Positions 41,158-51,168 are shown, counted from the stretch's first letter. The stretch: DNA of 64,000 bases from Herbidospora yilanensis (GCF_001570565.1 NZ_BBXE01000029.1:1-64000); one strand, 5' to 3'. The notes: generated from the sequence alone by a model not told the origin. Made by a program: numbers and translations.

Positions 41158-42200
41158 CGCGCCTCCAAGGGCAGCCGGGCCGCCACCCGGAACCCGCCCC
41201 CGGGCGCGGGACCGGCGGCGAACTCGCCGCCCAGCAGCGCGGCCCGCTCCCGCATGCCGGCCAGCCCGAACCCGGGCGTGACCGCCCCCCGGCCGCCCCG
41301 CCCGCCGTCGACGATCTCGACGGCCACCTCGGTTTCGCGGTAGTCGATCGTCACCGCGCACGAGCCGGTCGCGGCGTGCCTGGCCACGTTGGTGACGGCC
41401 TCCTGGATGATCCGGTACGCCGCCATGTCGACCTCCGGCGGCAGGTCCCGCCGCCCGCCGAGCTCCCGGATCTCCACGCGCAGCCCCGCCGAGGCGAGCC
41501 GCGGCAGGTCGGCCAGCCCGCCCGCGGGGGCCGGGTCGCCGTCGCGCAGCGCGACCAGCATGCGGCGCAGCCCCGTCAGCACCTCGCGCCCGGCCGTCTC
41601 GATCTCGCCGAGCGCACGCGCCGCCTCCTCGGGCCGGGTCTCGATCACCCGCCGGGCGGCCCCGGCCTGGAAGGCGATGACGCCGATGGAGTGGGCGACC
41701 GTGTCGTGGAGCTCGCGGGAGATGCGCAGGCGCTCGTCGGTGACGGCCTGGGCGGCGGTCCAGCTCAGCCGGGCCGCGCCGTGCTCCCCGGCCTGCCGGG
41801 CGGCCCGGCCGAGCAGCCAGGCGATGACGGCGAACAGCACCAGCACGTAGTAGGCGGGCGGCGCGGGCACCAGGCAGAGGATCTCCACGCCCGCCGTCGC
41901 GGCCAGGGCGATCGAGGAGACGCGCCGGGAGGTGGTGGCGGCGATCCGGTAGAGGCCGAAGGCGACCACGGCGAGCTGGGTGAACGGCAGGACCCCGATC
42001 GAGAGCCACCCGCCGAGGGGGAGAGCGGCCAGCAGGAGGGCGAGCCCGGCCGGCGGCAGCCGATCGAGCAGCGAGCCGCCCGCCACGACCAGGGCGGTCG
42101 TGACCGCCATCACGGCCAGGTCGGACGCGGCCGGGGAGCCGCCACGCGACAGGAACATCACCAGCACGCCGACCGCCCACGGCGGGACCGTCCACCTCAT
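41154..42200 (-). CDS. Sensor histidine kinase, HisKA_3 type
   Basis: A 348-residue membrane kinase with five or six helices in the first 135 residues, then the HisKA_3 dimerisation/phosphotransfer domain (ERLRISRELHDTVAHSIG with phospho-His in ELHD) and the HATPase domain (IIQEAVTNVARHA N-box; GFGLAGMRERAALLGG G-box). No extracellular sensor loop of size is present, so the signal is probably sensed in the membrane. ATG 42200 is chosen because a TACGAT ends six bases upstream; the longer frame from 42254 is unlikely. Confidence 0.93.
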   Translation of the reverse strand: MRWTVPPWAVGVLVMFLSRGGSPAASDLAVMAVTTALVVAGGSLLDRLPPAGLALLLAALPLGGWLSIGVLPFTQLAVVAFGLYRIAATTSRRVSSIALAATAGVEILCLVPAPPAYYVLVLFAVIAWLLGRAARQAGEHGAARLSWTAAQAVTDERLRISRELHDTVAHSIGVIAFQAGAARRVIETRPEEAARALGEIETAGREVLTGLRRMLVALRDGDPAPAGGLADLPRLASAGLRVEIRELGGRRDLPPEVDMAAYRIIQEAVTNVARHAATGSCAVTIDYRETEVAVEIVDGGRGGRGAVTPGFGLAGMRERAALLGGEFAAGPAPGGGFRVAARLPLEAR

Positions 42201-42206
42201 GGGCCG

Positions 42207-42212
42207 ATCGTA
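42207..42212 (-). promoter_or_regulatory. Leaderless -10 element (TACGAT, minus strand)
   Basis: On the minus strand TACGAT ends six bases before the histidine kinase ATG at 42200. Confidence 0.55.
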
Positions 42213-42301
42213 GGTTCGCCGGCGGGGTACGGGGATCGGACCGTGGTCGTACACCCTCGCTCCGATGCGTCCCTCCGGCGGGCTCCGGCATCGTCCCCGG
42301 C

Positions 42302-43153
42302 ATGAAGCGTCTGCTGTCGTCCCTCCTGCTCGCCGTGTCGGTGGCCGTGTCGGTGGCCGTGCCGGTCGCCGGCCAGGGCGTCGTCGCCCCGCCGGAGACC
42401 CCGGTCGCCTTCGGCCCGGCTCAGTACACCCTGACCAGGGAGGCCATCGGCCGTGCCGCCCGGCTCGCGGCCGAACGGGGTGACACGACGAGGGCCGCGT
42501 CGTTGCGCGCGATGGCCGTGCCGTCGCGCACGTTCCTGGCCTTCGACGGCCGCGACGGCGGCACGGCGATCGAGGTCGTCGGTATGCTCCCGGCGCGCAC
42601 CGTGGCGGTCGTCGTCCCCGGCGCGGGCACCACCCTCGACGCCTACGGGCGGCTCCGCGGCGGCACGATCCGCCTGCGGGCCGCGCTCGGGGCCGGTTCC
42701 GCGGTCGTCGCCTGGCTCGGCTACCCGACCCCGCGGCTGGTCAGCCTCGCCGCGGTGACCACGGCCCGGGCCGACGCCGCGGCCCCGCGCCTGCGCGCCT
42801 TCGTCCAACGGCTCGCCGCCGTCCTCCCGGGCGCGCGGATCTCCCTGCTCTGCCACTCCTACGGGGCCGTCGTGTGCGCCCGCGCCGCGCCCGGCCTGCC
42901 GGTCGGGAACCTGATCCTGTACGGCGCCGCGGGCGTACCGGCCCCCTCGGCCGCCGCCCTGGGCGGCCCGGCGACCGTCTGGGCCGGTCGTGGCCGTGGC
43001 GACTGGATCGGCGACGTGCCGGCCGTCTTCGGCCCCGACCCCACGGCCCCGGGCTTCGGGGCGCGGCGGTTCGACGCGGGCGACGCCGGGCACGGCGACT
43101 ACCTGCTGGGCCGGTCGCTGGCGAGCATCGCCCGGATCGTGGCCCATGCGTGA
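42302..43153 (+). CDS. Exported alpha/beta hydrolase, DUF1023-like
   Basis: A 283-residue protein with a signal peptide (about residues 1-25, ending PVAGQG) and a domain with the nucleophile motif C-H-S-Y-G (ISLLCHSYGAVVCARAA) and a late DAGHGDY containing the probable catalytic His. This matches the actinobacterial DUF1023 alpha/beta-hydrolase type. It overlaps the acyltransferase gene by eight bases and is divergent from the two-component system. The pair may remove and add acyl groups on a cell-surface molecule. Confidence 0.85.
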   Translation: MKRLLSSLLLAVSVAVSVAVPVAGQGVVAPPETPVAFGPAQYTLTREAIGRAARLAAERGDTTRAASLRAMAVPSRTFLAFDGRDGGTAIEVVGMLPARTVAVVVPGAGTTLDAYGRLRGGTIRLRAALGAGSAVVAWLGYPTPRLVSLAAVTTARADAAAPRLRAFVQRLAAVLPGARISLLCHSYGAVVCARAAPGLPVGNLILYGAAGVPAPSAAALGGPATVWAGRGRGDWIGDVPAVFGPDPTAPGFGARRFDAGDAGHGDYLLGRSLASIARIVAHA

Positions 43154-44147
43154 CCGGGGCGTCGACGCCCTGCGCGCGCTCGCCATCGCCGGGGTCGTGT
43201 GCGGCCACTGGCTCGTCACCGCGCTCGTCGCCGACAGCGGCACGATCAGGGTGACGAGCCCGCTGAAACACCTGCCCGAGCTCGCGCCGGTGTCGTGGCT
43301 CCTTCAGACGATGGCGCTGTTCTTCCTGGTCGGCGGCATGGTCGCGGCCCGGAGCACGACCCCGCCGAGGCTGCGCCTGATCCGGTTGCTGCGCCCGCTG
43401 CCCGCGCTCGCCGGGGTGTGGGCCGTGGTGGTGGTCGTGCTGCTGGCGTGCGGCGCCGACCCCGCGACGGTGGCGGCGCTGGCGAAGCTGGTGTGGGCGC
43501 CGCTCTGGTTCCTGCCCGTGTACGGGGCGCTCATGGCCGCGGCCCCGCTGGTCGCCCGGCTGCACCCCGGCTGGCCGGTGGCCGTGGTCGCGGCCGTCGA
43601 CGTGGCCCGGTTCGGCTTCGGCGCCCCCGGCTGGGTCGGCTGGATCAACGTGGGGGCGGCCTGGCTGGTGCCCTTCTGCGTCGGGTTGTCGTGGCGGCGG
43701 TTCGACGGGCGGCCCCTGCTGGTGGGCGGGGCCGCCGCGACCGCCGTGCTGATCACGGTCGGCGGCTACCCGGCGGCCATGGTCGGCGTGCCCGGGGCGG
43801 CGTTGTCGAACCAGTCGCCCCCGACGCTGGCGGCGGTGACGTTCGGGCTCGCCCAGGCGGGCGCGGCCCTGCTGCTGCTCGAACCGCTCCGCCGGCTGAT
43901 GCGCCGCCCGGCCCTGTGGGGCGCGGTGGCGGCGGTGAACGTGTCGGCGATGACCGTCTACGTGTGGCACCAGACGGCGCTCATCGTGGTGACCGCGCTC
44001 GCGCTGCCCGCCGGGCCGCTGGCCGGGCTGCACACCGTGCCGGGGCATCTCGGCTGGGTGGCGGCCCGGCTGGCCTGGTTGCCGGTGTTCGCGCTGGCCC
44101 TGACCGTGGCGGCCCGATCGGCGGCTCTCATCCGGGCGTGGGGTTGA
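43146..44147 (+). CDS. Membrane acyltransferase (Acyl_transf_3 family)
   Basis: A 333-residue polytopic protein with about ten membrane helices. The N-terminus RGVDALRALAIAGVVCGHWL holds the family R-x-D-x-LRA and H motif, and FLVGGMVAARS and YVWHQTALIV are also typical. Such enzymes O-acetylate or acylate cell-surface glycans and antibiotics. It is translationally coupled to the exported hydrolase upstream. Its 3' end lies 20 bases inside the convergent adoK gene. Confidence 0.9.
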   Translation: MRDRGVDALRALAIAGVVCGHWLVTALVADSGTIRVTSPLKHLPELAPVSWLLQTMALFFLVGGMVAARSTTPPRLRLIRLLRPLPALAGVWAVVVVVLLACGADPATVAALAKLVWAPLWFLPVYGALMAAAPLVARLHPGWPVAVVAAVDVARFGFGAPGWVGWINVGAAWLVPFCVGLSWRRFDGRPLLVGGAAATAVLITVGGYPAAMVGVPGAALSNQSPPTLAAVTFGLAQAGAALLLLEPLRRLMRRPALWGAVAAVNVSAMTVYVWHQTALIVVTALALPAGPLAGLHTVPGHLGWVAARLAWLPVFALALTVAARSAALIRAWG

Positions 44148-45123
44148 CCCCGCGCAGCAGCGGGCCGATCGCCGCCGCCGCGTCGGGGCCGTAGGCCTCG
44201 GCCAGGCGTTCGGTCCCTTGCGCCGCGTCGAGCGTCCACTCCTGGCTGCCGACGCTCTCCAGCACGGCGGTCGCGACGAGCGACGCCAGCCGGGCGGCGT
44301 GGTCGAGCGGCAGGCCGCCGTCGAGGCCCGCGAGGAAGCCGGCCCGGAAGGCGTCGCCCACCCCGGTCGGGTCGCGCGCCTCCCGCGCCGGGACCGCCTC
44401 GATCTCGAAGCGGGTGCCGTCGCCGGTCACGATCCGGGCGCCCTTGCCGCCGAGGGTGGTGACGCGCAGGCCCACCCGCCGCATGACCTGCGCCTCGGTC
44501 CACTCGGTGCGGCGCAGCAGCAGGTCCCACTCGTACTCGTTGGTGAACAGGTAGGCCGCGCCGTCCACCAAAGTGCGGCACTCGTCCCTGGTCAGGCGGG
44601 GGAGCTGCTGGGACGGGTCGGCGGCCACCGGCACGCCCAGCCGGTGGGCCTGCCCGGTGTGGGCCAGCATCGCCTCGGGCGCGCCCGCGCCGACCAGCAC
44701 CAGGCCGACCCCGCGGGCGGCCACGATCGGGGCCAGGTCGACCTCGCCGGAACGGCTCATCGCGCCCGGGTAGAACGAGGCGATCTGGCACTGGTCGTCG
44801 TCGGTCACGCAACTGAAGCGCGGGGTGTGCGCCCCGGTGACGGTGAGCACGCCCGAGCAGTCGACGCCGTGCCGTTCCAGCCAGGAGCGGTAGTCGGCGA
44901 AGTCCGCGCCGACCGCGCCCACCAGGACCGGGCTCCGGCCCAGCACGCCCAGCGAGAAGGCGATGTTGGCGGCGACGCCGCCGCGCCGGATCTCCAGGTC
45001 GTCCACGAGGAAGCTCAGCGAGAGGCGGTCGAGCCGGTCGGCGATGAGGTGGTCGGCGAAGCGGCCGGGAAAGTGGCTGAGGTGGTCGGTGGCGATCGAG
45101 CCGCTGACCGCGACGGGGGCCAT
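44128..45123 (-). CDS. adoK: Adenosine kinase (PfkB family)
   Basis: A 331-residue PfkB-family kinase that closely matches Mycobacterium adenosine kinase: VTGSIATDH-like start (VSGSIATDHLSHFPGRF), LSFLVDDLEIRRGGVAANIAF, FTNEYEWDLLL and the catalytic DPTGVGDAF anion-hole motif. It phosphorylates adenosine to AMP. As the last gene of the methyl-cycle operon it would remove adenosine released from S-adenosylhomocysteine and pull that reaction forward. No S-adenosylhomocysteine hydrolase gene is in the window. Confidence 0.92.
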   Translation of the reverse strand: MAPVAVSGSIATDHLSHFPGRFADHLIADRLDRLSLSFLVDDLEIRRGGVAANIAFSLGVLGRSPVLVGAVGADFADYRSWLERHGVDCSGVLTVTGAHTPRFSCVTDDDQCQIASFYPGAMSRSGEVDLAPIVAARGVGLVLVGAGAPEAMLAHTGQAHRLGVPVAADPSQQLPRLTRDECRTLVDGAAYLFTNEYEWDLLLRRTEWTEAQVMRRVGLRVTTLGGKGARIVTGDGTRFEIEAVPAREARDPTGVGDAFRAGFLAGLDGGLPLDHAARLASLVATAVLESVGSQEWTLDAAQGTERLAEAYGPDAAAAIGPLLRGVNPTPG

Positions 45124-45137
45124 GATGGGATCTCCTG

Positions 45138-46028
45138 TCAGAAGACGACGGTCGTGCGGCCGTCGACGAACACCCGGTCGGCGCAGTGCCAGTCGACCGC
45201 GCGGGCCAGCACGGCCCGCTCGACGTCGGCGCCGCGCCGGGCCAGGTCGGCCGAGCTGAGGCGGTGGGAGACCCGCACCACGTCCTGCTCGATGATGGGG
45301 CCCTCGTCGAGGTCCTCGGTGGCGTAGTGGGCGGTCGCGCCGACCAGCTTCACGCCGCGCTGCTTGGCCCGTTCGTACGGCCCCGCCCCCGCGAACGCCG
45401 GCAGGAACGAGTGATGGATGTTGATCACCGGCACGCCCGCGCGCCGGAGGAAGTCCCCCGACAGGATCTGCATGTACCGGGCCAGCACCACCAGTTCGGC
45501 CCGGCCCGCGATGGCCGCGAGCTGGGCCCGCTCCGCCTCCGCCCTGGTCTCCCTCGTCACCGGGATGTGCACATAGGGCACCCCGAACCCGGCGACGTCG
45601 TGTTCCAGGTCGGGATGGTTGGAGACGACCGTGACCACCTCGATGGGCAGTTCGCCCCGGCGCGCCCGCCACAGCAGGTCGAGCAGGCAGTGGTCGTGCC
45701 GGGAGACGAAGATCGCCACCTTCGTCGGCGTCCCGGAGGGCCGGAGCCGGAACTCCGCGCCCAGCGGCCCCGCCACCTCGGCGGCGAACCGCCGCTCCAG
45801 CGGGTGCAGCCCCTCCCGCGCGTGCTCCAGGTGGAACTCGACCCGCAGCATGAACCGCTCACCGGTCGAGAACTGGTCCGACTGCAGGATGTCGGCCCCG
45901 TTGCGGTGCAGGAACGTGGTGATCAGGGCGACGATGCCGGGCCCGTCGGGGCACGCCACGACCAGGCGGCCGACGTCGTGCGCCACGGCGGCCCGCGCGG
46001 GCGGGGTGCTCAGTCCGGTGGCCGCCAT
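45138..46028 (-). CDS. purU: Formyltetrahydrofolate deformylase
   Basis: A 296-residue PurU: N-terminal ACT domain (RLVVACPDGPGIVALITTFL) and C-terminal formyltransferase-like domain with the N-x-H and D catalytic signature (INIHHSFLPAFAGA, VGATAHYATEDLDEGPII). It hydrolyses 10-formyl-THF to formate and free THF. ATG overlaps the metK stop by one base (TGATG). In this operon it could return THF and dispose of surplus one-carbon units as formate. Confidence 0.95.
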   Translation of the reverse strand: MAATGLSTPPARAAVAHDVGRLVVACPDGPGIVALITTFLHRNGADILQSDQFSTGERFMLRVEFHLEHAREGLHPLERRFAAEVAGPLGAEFRLRPSGTPTKVAIFVSRHDHCLLDLLWRARRGELPIEVVTVVSNHPDLEHDVAGFGVPYVHIPVTRETRAEAERAQLAAIAGRAELVVLARYMQILSGDFLRRAGVPVINIHHSFLPAFAGAGPYERAKQRGVKLVGATAHYATEDLDEGPIIEQDVVRVSHRLSSADLARRGADVERAVLARAVDWHCADRVFVDGRTTVVF

Positions 46029-47254
46029 CAGACGCCCGACGGCATGGCGTCGGCGGTGAGCCCGGCGGCCACCCGCAGCGCGTCGGCCCGGTCGGTCCGC
46101 TCCCACGGCAGGTCGACGTCGGTGCGCCCGAAGTGGCCGTAGGCGGAGGTCGGCCGGTAGATGGGCCGGTGCAGGTCGAGGTGGTGGCGGAAGGCGGCCG
46201 GGCGCAGGTCGAAGCACTCCTCGACCAGCCGGTCGATCAGCGCCGGGTCGACCCGCTCGGTGCCGAAGGTCTCCACCAGCAGCGAGACCGGCCTGGCCAC
46301 CCCGATCGCGTACGCGACCTGGACCTCCGCGCGCCGGGCGAGTCCGGCCGCCACGACGTTCTTGGCGACGTGCCGGGCGGCGTAGGCGGCCGAGCGGTCC
46401 ACCTTCGAGGGGTCCTTGCCGGAGAACGCGCCGCCGCCGTGCCGGGCGACGCCGCCGTAGGTGTCGATGATGATCTTGCGGCCGGTCAGGCCCGCGTCGC
46501 CCACCGGGCCGCCGACGACGAACCGGCCGGTCGGGTTGACCAGCAGGGTGCGGTGGAGCTCCGCGGGGTCGGACAGCTCCTCGGGCAGCACCGGCGCCAC
46601 CACGTGGCGCCACAGGTCCTCGCGGATGCGGTCGGCGGTGGCCTCCTCGGCGTGCTGGGTGGAGACCAGCACCCGGTCGACCGCCACCGGCACGCCGTCG
46701 CGGTAGCGGATCGTCACCTGGGTCTTGCCGTCGGGCCGCAGGTAGCCGAGCAGGCCGGTTCTGCGGACCTCGGCGAGGCGGCGGGCCAGCCGGTGGGCCA
46801 GCGTGATCGGGGCCGGCATGAGCTCGGGGGTCTCGTCGCAGGCGTAGCCGAACATCATCCCCTGGTCGCCCGCGCCGACCCGGTCGAAGTCGTCCTCCGC
46901 GCGGCCCTCCCGGTGCTCGGCGGCCACGTCGACGCCCCGGGCGATGTCGGGCGACTGCTTGTCGAGGGCCACCAGCACCGCGCAGTGCGCGCCGTCGAAG
47001 CCGTACGCGCCGTCGTCGTAGCCGATCTCCGTGACGGTGTCGCGGACGATCCTCGGGTAGTCGAGCGGCTCGGGGGTGGTGATCTCCCCGGCCAGCACGA
47101 CCATGCCGGTGGTGATCAGCGTCTCGCAGGCCACCCGGGACATCGGGTCGGCCGCGAGCGCGGCGTCGAGGACGGCGTCGGAGATCGCGTCGGCGATCTT
47201 GTCGGGGTGCCCCTCGGTCACCGATTCCGAGGTGAACAGGACGTCCTTGCTCAT
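46028..47254 (-). CDS. metK: S-adenosylmethionine synthetase
   Basis: A 408-residue MAT with all signatures: [35 protein letters not shown] and the P-loop-like [16 protein letters not shown]. It makes SAM from methionine and ATP. It is probably an additional copy dedicated to this locus, since the housekeeping metK is normally elsewhere in actinomycetes; that cannot be tested here. It overlaps the MetE-like gene by ATGA and purU by one base. Confidence 0.96.
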   Translation of the reverse strand: MSKDVLFTSESVTEGHPDKIADAISDAVLDAALAADPMSRVACETLITTGMVVLAGEITTPEPLDYPRIVRDTVTEIGYDDGAYGFDGAHCAVLVALDKQSPDIARGVDVAAEHREGRAEDDFDRVGAGDQGMMFGYACDETPELMPAPITLAHRLARRLAEVRRTGLLGYLRPDGKTQVTIRYRDGVPVAVDRVLVSTQHAEEATADRIREDLWRHVVAPVLPEELSDPAELHRTLLVNPTGRFVVGGPVGDAGLTGRKIIIDTYGGVARHGGGAFSGKDPSKVDRSAAYAARHVAKNVVAAGLARRAEVQVAYAIGVARPVSLLVETFGTERVDPALIDRLVEECFDLRPAAFRHHLDLHRPIYRPTSAYGHFGRTDVDLPWERTDRADALRVAAGLTADAMPSGV

Positions 47255-48276
47255 GCGGTCGCTCCTTGAGAGATGAGTTCGTCCCGGACCAGCCGGGCCC
47301 CCTCGACCATCGCGGCGAGCTTGGCGCGGGCCACCGCGCCGGTGACGCCGCGCAGGCCGCAGTCGGGGTTGACGAAGAGACGGTCGGCGGGCAGGTGGCG
47401 CAGCGCCCGCCGGATGCGGCTGGCCACGAGGGCGGGGGACTCGACCTCCCAGGTCTTCACGTCCACCACGCCCAGCCCGAGGTCGCCGGGCCAGCCGAAC
47501 TTCTCGATGATGGCCAGGTCGTCGTCGCCCTTGCGGGCGAACTCCAGCACGAGCTGGCCGACCCCGGCCCGCAGGACCTCGGGGAACAGGAAGTCGTAGT
47601 GGCCCTCCCACGACGGGCGGGCGTAGCGGTTGCCGTAGCAGACGTGCAGCGCCCACGTGGCCGCCACGCCCTCGGTCACCACGTTGACCGCGTCGACGGC
47701 CAGGCCGGCGTGGCGGGGGTGCCCGGCCAGGAACGGCTCGTCGATCTGCAGCAGCGTGGCCCCGGCCGCCGCCAGCGCCCGCGCCTCGGCGTTCAGCACG
47801 GCGGCCATCGCCATCACCAGGTCGCGCCGGTCGTGCCCGCCCAGGTCGCGGACCCGGCAGGCCAGCGAGAACGGGCCGGTGAAGGAGAACTTGACCGGCG
47901 CGGCCGTGTGGGCGGCGGTGAAGGCGTAGTCGGCGGCCAGGCCCAGCGGCGAGGGCCCCTCGGGGACGGGCAGGGAGGCGACGCGGGCCTCGTGGTAATC
48001 GAAGTAGAAGTCCTTGACGGGGTCGGGGATCTCGATGCCCGGCATGCGGGCCAGGGTGTAGTCGACGTCGTTGTCGCGGCGCAGTTCGCCGTCCGAGACG
48101 ATGTCGATCCCGGCGAGCTCCTGGTCGCGCAGCGCGGCCTTGATCGCCATGTCGTGCACGTCCTGGAGCTGGCCGTCGCTCATCCGGCCCCGGCAGTGGT
48201 CGGTCTTGAGCCGCTCCATCCACTCGGGCACGGGGTAGGAGCCGACGACGGTCGTGGGCAGCGGGGGAAGGCTCAT
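47251..48276 (-). CDS. Core MetE-like cobalamin-independent methionine synthase
   Basis: A 341-residue protein corresponding only to the catalytic (C-terminal) barrel of MetE. Zinc ligands are visible: H-x-C in LHVCYGN, a later Cys in NPDCGLR and Glu in the intervening strand. It starts [14 protein letters not shown]. Core-MetE proteins can take methyl groups from methylcobamide-type or small donors rather than from polyglutamyl methyl-THF. In this operon it would regenerate methionine for metK. ATGA overlap with metK shows coupled expression. Confidence 0.9.
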   Translation of the reverse strand: MSLPPLPTTVVGSYPVPEWMERLKTDHCRGRMSDGQLQDVHDMAIKAALRDQELAGIDIVSDGELRRDNDVDYTLARMPGIEIPDPVKDFYFDYHEARVASLPVPEGPSPLGLAADYAFTAAHTAAPVKFSFTGPFSLACRVRDLGGHDRRDLVMAMAAVLNAEARALAAAGATLLQIDEPFLAGHPRHAGLAVDAVNVVTEGVAATWALHVCYGNRYARPSWEGHYDFLFPEVLRAGVGQLVLEFARKGDDDLAIIEKFGWPGDLGLGVVDVKTWEVESPALVASRIRRALRHLPADRLFVNPDCGLRGVTGAVARAKLAAMVEGARLVRDELISQGATA

Positions 48277-48278
48277 GG

Positions 48279-49667
48279 TCAGTCCCTCGCCTGGGCGGTC
48301 ATCGTGACGACGTTGTTCCGGAACGGCTCGTAGTGCACGTCGAAGCCGCGACGGCGGCCGATGTGGGCCAGCAGGGGGCCGTTGACCCAGTTGACGACCG
48401 AGCCGTCGTACTTGCCGGGGCCGCGGAACATGGTGCGGTAGCCGTCGACGTCGGTGACGAACAGGTCGTGGCAGACCAGCCGGCCGTGCGGGTGGAGCAG
48501 GTGCAGGCTGTCGGTGAAACTGGCCACCGCGCCGTTGCTGACGTGCATGCGCACGTCCCGGCCCGACTCCAGCAGCGGGCGCAGCGCCTCCCCGTTGAAC
48601 CTCGGGGTCACCTGGTAGGCGTCGAGCCCGGCCAGCGGGACGTACCGCTCCTCCAGGCGCACCGCCGACCAGGCCCGCCGCCAGAACGCCACCGCCGCGT
48701 CGAGGTCGGGGAAGCGGCCGGGGTCGGCCTCGGCCAGCAGGCGCGGGCCGAGTTTGAGCAGGCGGCGCACCGGGGCCGGGTCCTCCCCGGCCGGCAGGTA
48801 GGCCCGTGTCTCCACCAGGTAGGTGCGGTCGCTGAGCTGGGCGACCTCGTCGGTCGGGAGGTTGTCGTACATGTTGGAGACGTAGACGAGGAAGACCTTG
48901 TACTTGAGGAAGCCCAGCGAGGTCAGCGGCCGGGTGGCGTCGAGGGCGACCGCGCTGACCCGGCCCGCGTGCTCGGCCACCGCCTGCCCGGCCAGATCGA
49001 GCACGTGCCGCGAGTAGTCGCACATGAGGTAGTGCAGCCGCCGGTAGTAGTCGCCGCCGCAGGCGCGGTCGGCGCGGCGGAACTCGTCGAGGAAGACCTT
49101 GGCCTGGTTGCCGTTGCCGACGCCCAGCTCCACCACCACCAGCTCGTCGGGCAGCGCGCCCGCGCGGGCCAGGTCGTCCCACGCGCCGAACAGGTCGAGG
49201 ATCAGGTCGCGGGCGGCGTCGCGGTCGCGGGCGTCGCTCTCGCCGCCGGGCAGCGCCTGCTCGTAGCCGCGCCCGGTCGACTTCTCCCACGCCTCCAGGG
49301 CGTTCCAGTAGAGGGCGTTGAAGTCCCACACGCAGCTCCGCGAGCCGGGACCCCAGTCCTCCAGGTAGGCGCGGCCCGCCGTGCCGTCGCGCAGCACCGC
49401 CTCGGCCCGTTCGCCCAGCGGCACGTCCCCGGCCCGCCGCACGTCGACCGCCAGCTCCAGCCCCTCCCGGCCGGGCGGCAGGATCGGCCGGGCGTCCACG
49501 GGCTCGCGGAAGTTCTCCCGGTACTGCACCCAGTCGCAGACCACCCGCACCCGCGCCAGGTCCCACGGCGAGCGCACCAGCGCGCCCACCACCGGCCCGA
49601 CGGAGGCGGTCAGGTCGACCGGGGCGGCGGCCCGCAACCGGGCGTGCGGCCTAAAGTCGATCAACAT
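48279..49667 (-). CDS. Large S-adenosylmethionine-dependent methyltransferase, unknown substrate
   Basis: A 462-residue protein with a class I SAM motif in the middle ([20 protein letters not shown], about residues 173-192), flanked by a 170-residue N-terminal region ([22 protein letters not shown]-type segment, Trp-rich) and a long C-terminal part. It recalls the MidA-like group but is not clearly one of the known small-molecule methyltransferases. It overlaps metF by 17 bases and is two bases from the MetE-like gene, so it is probably the consumer of SAM made by this operon. Confidence 0.8.
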   Translation of the reverse strand: MLIDFRPHARLRAAAPVDLTASVGPVVGALVRSPWDLARVRVVCDWVQYRENFREPVDARPILPPGREGLELAVDVRRAGDVPLGERAEAVLRDGTAGRAYLEDWGPGSRSCVWDFNALYWNALEAWEKSTGRGYEQALPGGESDARDRDAARDLILDLFGAWDDLARAGALPDELVVVELGVGNGNQAKVFLDEFRRADRACGGDYYRRLHYLMCDYSRHVLDLAGQAVAEHAGRVSAVALDATRPLTSLGFLKYKVFLVYVSNMYDNLPTDEVAQLSDRTYLVETRAYLPAGEDPAPVRRLLKLGPRLLAEADPGRFPDLDAAVAFWRRAWSAVRLEERYVPLAGLDAYQVTPRFNGEALRPLLESGRDVRMHVSNGAVASFTDSLHLLHPHGRLVCHDLFVTDVDGYRTMFRGPGKYDGSVVNWVNGPLLAHIGRRRGFDVHYEPFRNNVVTMTAQARD

Positions 49668-50580
49668 CGGGATCGCCCTTCCTGATCTCGGCCCGGCGCA
49701 GCAGGTCGGGCACCTCGTCCTCGTGGCCGAACACCATGAGGTGCGCCCCCCTCACGCCGGGCGTCGCGGCCAGCTCGCGCAGCGTCTCCTCGCAGATGGC
49801 CAGGCCCTCCTCCTCGACGCGGCGTTCCGGCACCCCGCGCAGCCGCCGCGCCACCTCGTCGGGCACGTGCACGCCGGGCACCCCCGTGCTCAGGAACGCC
49901 AGCATGCGCAGCGACCGGATCGGCCCCACCCCGGCGAGCACCGCGCACCGTTCGGTCACGCCCTCGTCGCGGAGCATCGCGGTCCAGCGGGCGAAGGCGG
50001 GCAGGTCGAAGACGTACTGGGTCTGCGCGAACTCCGCGCCCGCCGCGGCCTTCTTCGCCAGCCGCCGCGCCCGCGCGGCCGTCGGCGGGGCGAAGGGGTT
50101 CTCCACCGTCCCGATCAGCCACGACGGCCGGCGGCCGAGCGGCCTGCCGGACAGCAGCACGCCCTCGTCCCGCATCCGGCGCGCCGTCCAGACGAGCTGC
50201 ACGCCGTCGAGGTCGAAGACCGGTTTCGCCTCCGGGTGGTCGCCGAGCGAGGGGTGGTCGCCGGTCAGCAGCAGCACGTTCGGGACCCCGAGCGCGGCGG
50301 CCCCGATCAGGTCCGACTGGAGCGCGATGCGGTTGCGGTCGCGGCAGGTGAGCTGCATGACGGGCTCCACGCCCGCCGCGCGCAGCAGCACGCTCGCGGC
50401 CAGGCTCGACATGCGCGCGTTCGCGCCCTGGTTGTCGGTGACGTTGGCGGCGTCCACCCAGCCGCGCAGCGCCTTCGCCCGGCGGGTGATCGCGTCGGGG
50501 TCGGCGTCGCGGGGCGGCCCCACCTCGGCGGTCACCACGAACCGCCCGCCGTCGGCGAGCGCGGCGCGCAGCCCGCTCAT
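49651..50580 (-). CDS. metF: 5,10-methylenetetrahydrofolate reductase
   Basis: A 309-residue MTHFR barrel (FVVTAEVGPPRDADPD at the start, NVTDNQGANARMSS, LTCRDRNRIALQSDLIGAAALGVPN, AEFAQTQYVFD). It produces methyl-THF, or runs in reverse when methyl groups are in excess. It lacks the NADH-binding add-ons and is directly coupled (one-base overlap) to the MetV-like zinc protein upstream, the pairing known for MetF-MetV complexes in acetogens. It is separate from any housekeeping metF I could identify. Confidence 0.93.
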   Translation of the reverse strand: MSGLRAALADGGRFVVTAEVGPPRDADPDAITRRAKALRGWVDAANVTDNQGANARMSSLAASVLLRAAGVEPVMQLTCRDRNRIALQSDLIGAAALGVPNVLLLTGDHPSLGDHPEAKPVFDLDGVQLVWTARRMRDEGVLLSGRPLGRRPSWLIGTVENPFAPPTAARARRLAKKAAAGAEFAQTQYVFDLPAFARWTAMLRDEGVTERCAVLAGVGPIRSLRMLAFLSTGVPGVHVPDEVARRLRGVPERRVEEEGLAICEETLRELAATPGVRGAHLMVFGHEDEVPDLLRRAEIRKGDPDVDRL

Positions 50581-51059
50581 CAGCCGTCGCCCAGGGCCGT
50601 CGTCAGGCCCTCGTCGCGGCCCTGCCAGTAGTTCAGCCAGGAGCTGCGGCTCCACTCGCGGTTGTCCGCCGGACGCTGGAGCAGGTCGAGGTCGCCGCCT
50701 CGGCCGGCCGAACCGGCCCGTTCGGCGGCCGTCACCCAGACGCAGCGCAGCGAGCGGTCGACCTCGCAGGAGCCGTCGGCCGACACACCGCCGCACGGCC
50801 CGTTGCGCAGTTGCTTGGGGCAGGTCATCGGGCACGCGTAGCCGGTCACGGGCAGCGCGCACTGGCCGCACATGCGGCAGCCGAACAGCCGTTCCTTCAC
50901 GGCCCGCTCGCCGGAGGTGAACCAGCGCGCCAGCCGGGGCCGGCCCTCCACGAAGGCGGCCAGCCGCCGGTAGAAGGGGTTGGGGGCCAGGCCGGCGTGC
51001 AGCGTGTACGCGAGCCGGGCCGAGATCCTCGGCCGGAAGGGCCTGGGCTCGTTGACCAT
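50580..51059 (-). CDS. MetV-like cysteine-rich MTHFR-associated protein
   Basis: A 159-residue protein with a dense cysteine block (FGCRMCGQCALPVTGYACP, then C-P-K-Q-L-R-N-G-P-C-GG, about residues 60-95) like the MTHFR C-terminal zinc/FeS domain PF12225 (MetV). MetV proteins partner with MetF and are rarely found outside anaerobic or C1-specialised bacteria. It is the first gene of the seven-gene methyl operon, and metF starts on its stop codon. The N-terminal 55 residues are Arg-rich without a known motif. Confidence 0.85.
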   Translation of the reverse strand: MVNEPRPFRPRISARLAYTLHAGLAPNPFYRRLAAFVEGRPRLARWFTSGERAVKERLFGCRMCGQCALPVTGYACPMTCPKQLRNGPCGGVSADGSCEVDRSLRCVWVTAAERAGSAGRGGDLDLLQRPADNREWSRSSWLNYWQGRDEGLTTALGDG

Positions 51060-51168
51060 CAATAGCTCCTCAGGTCGCCGTTCCCCACACGGTCGCAAAA
51101 CGGGCACACGCCGGTCTTCGGGCGCGGTCGCAGGATTCCGGCCAGCGAGTTTGTGCCGCACGACAGTT

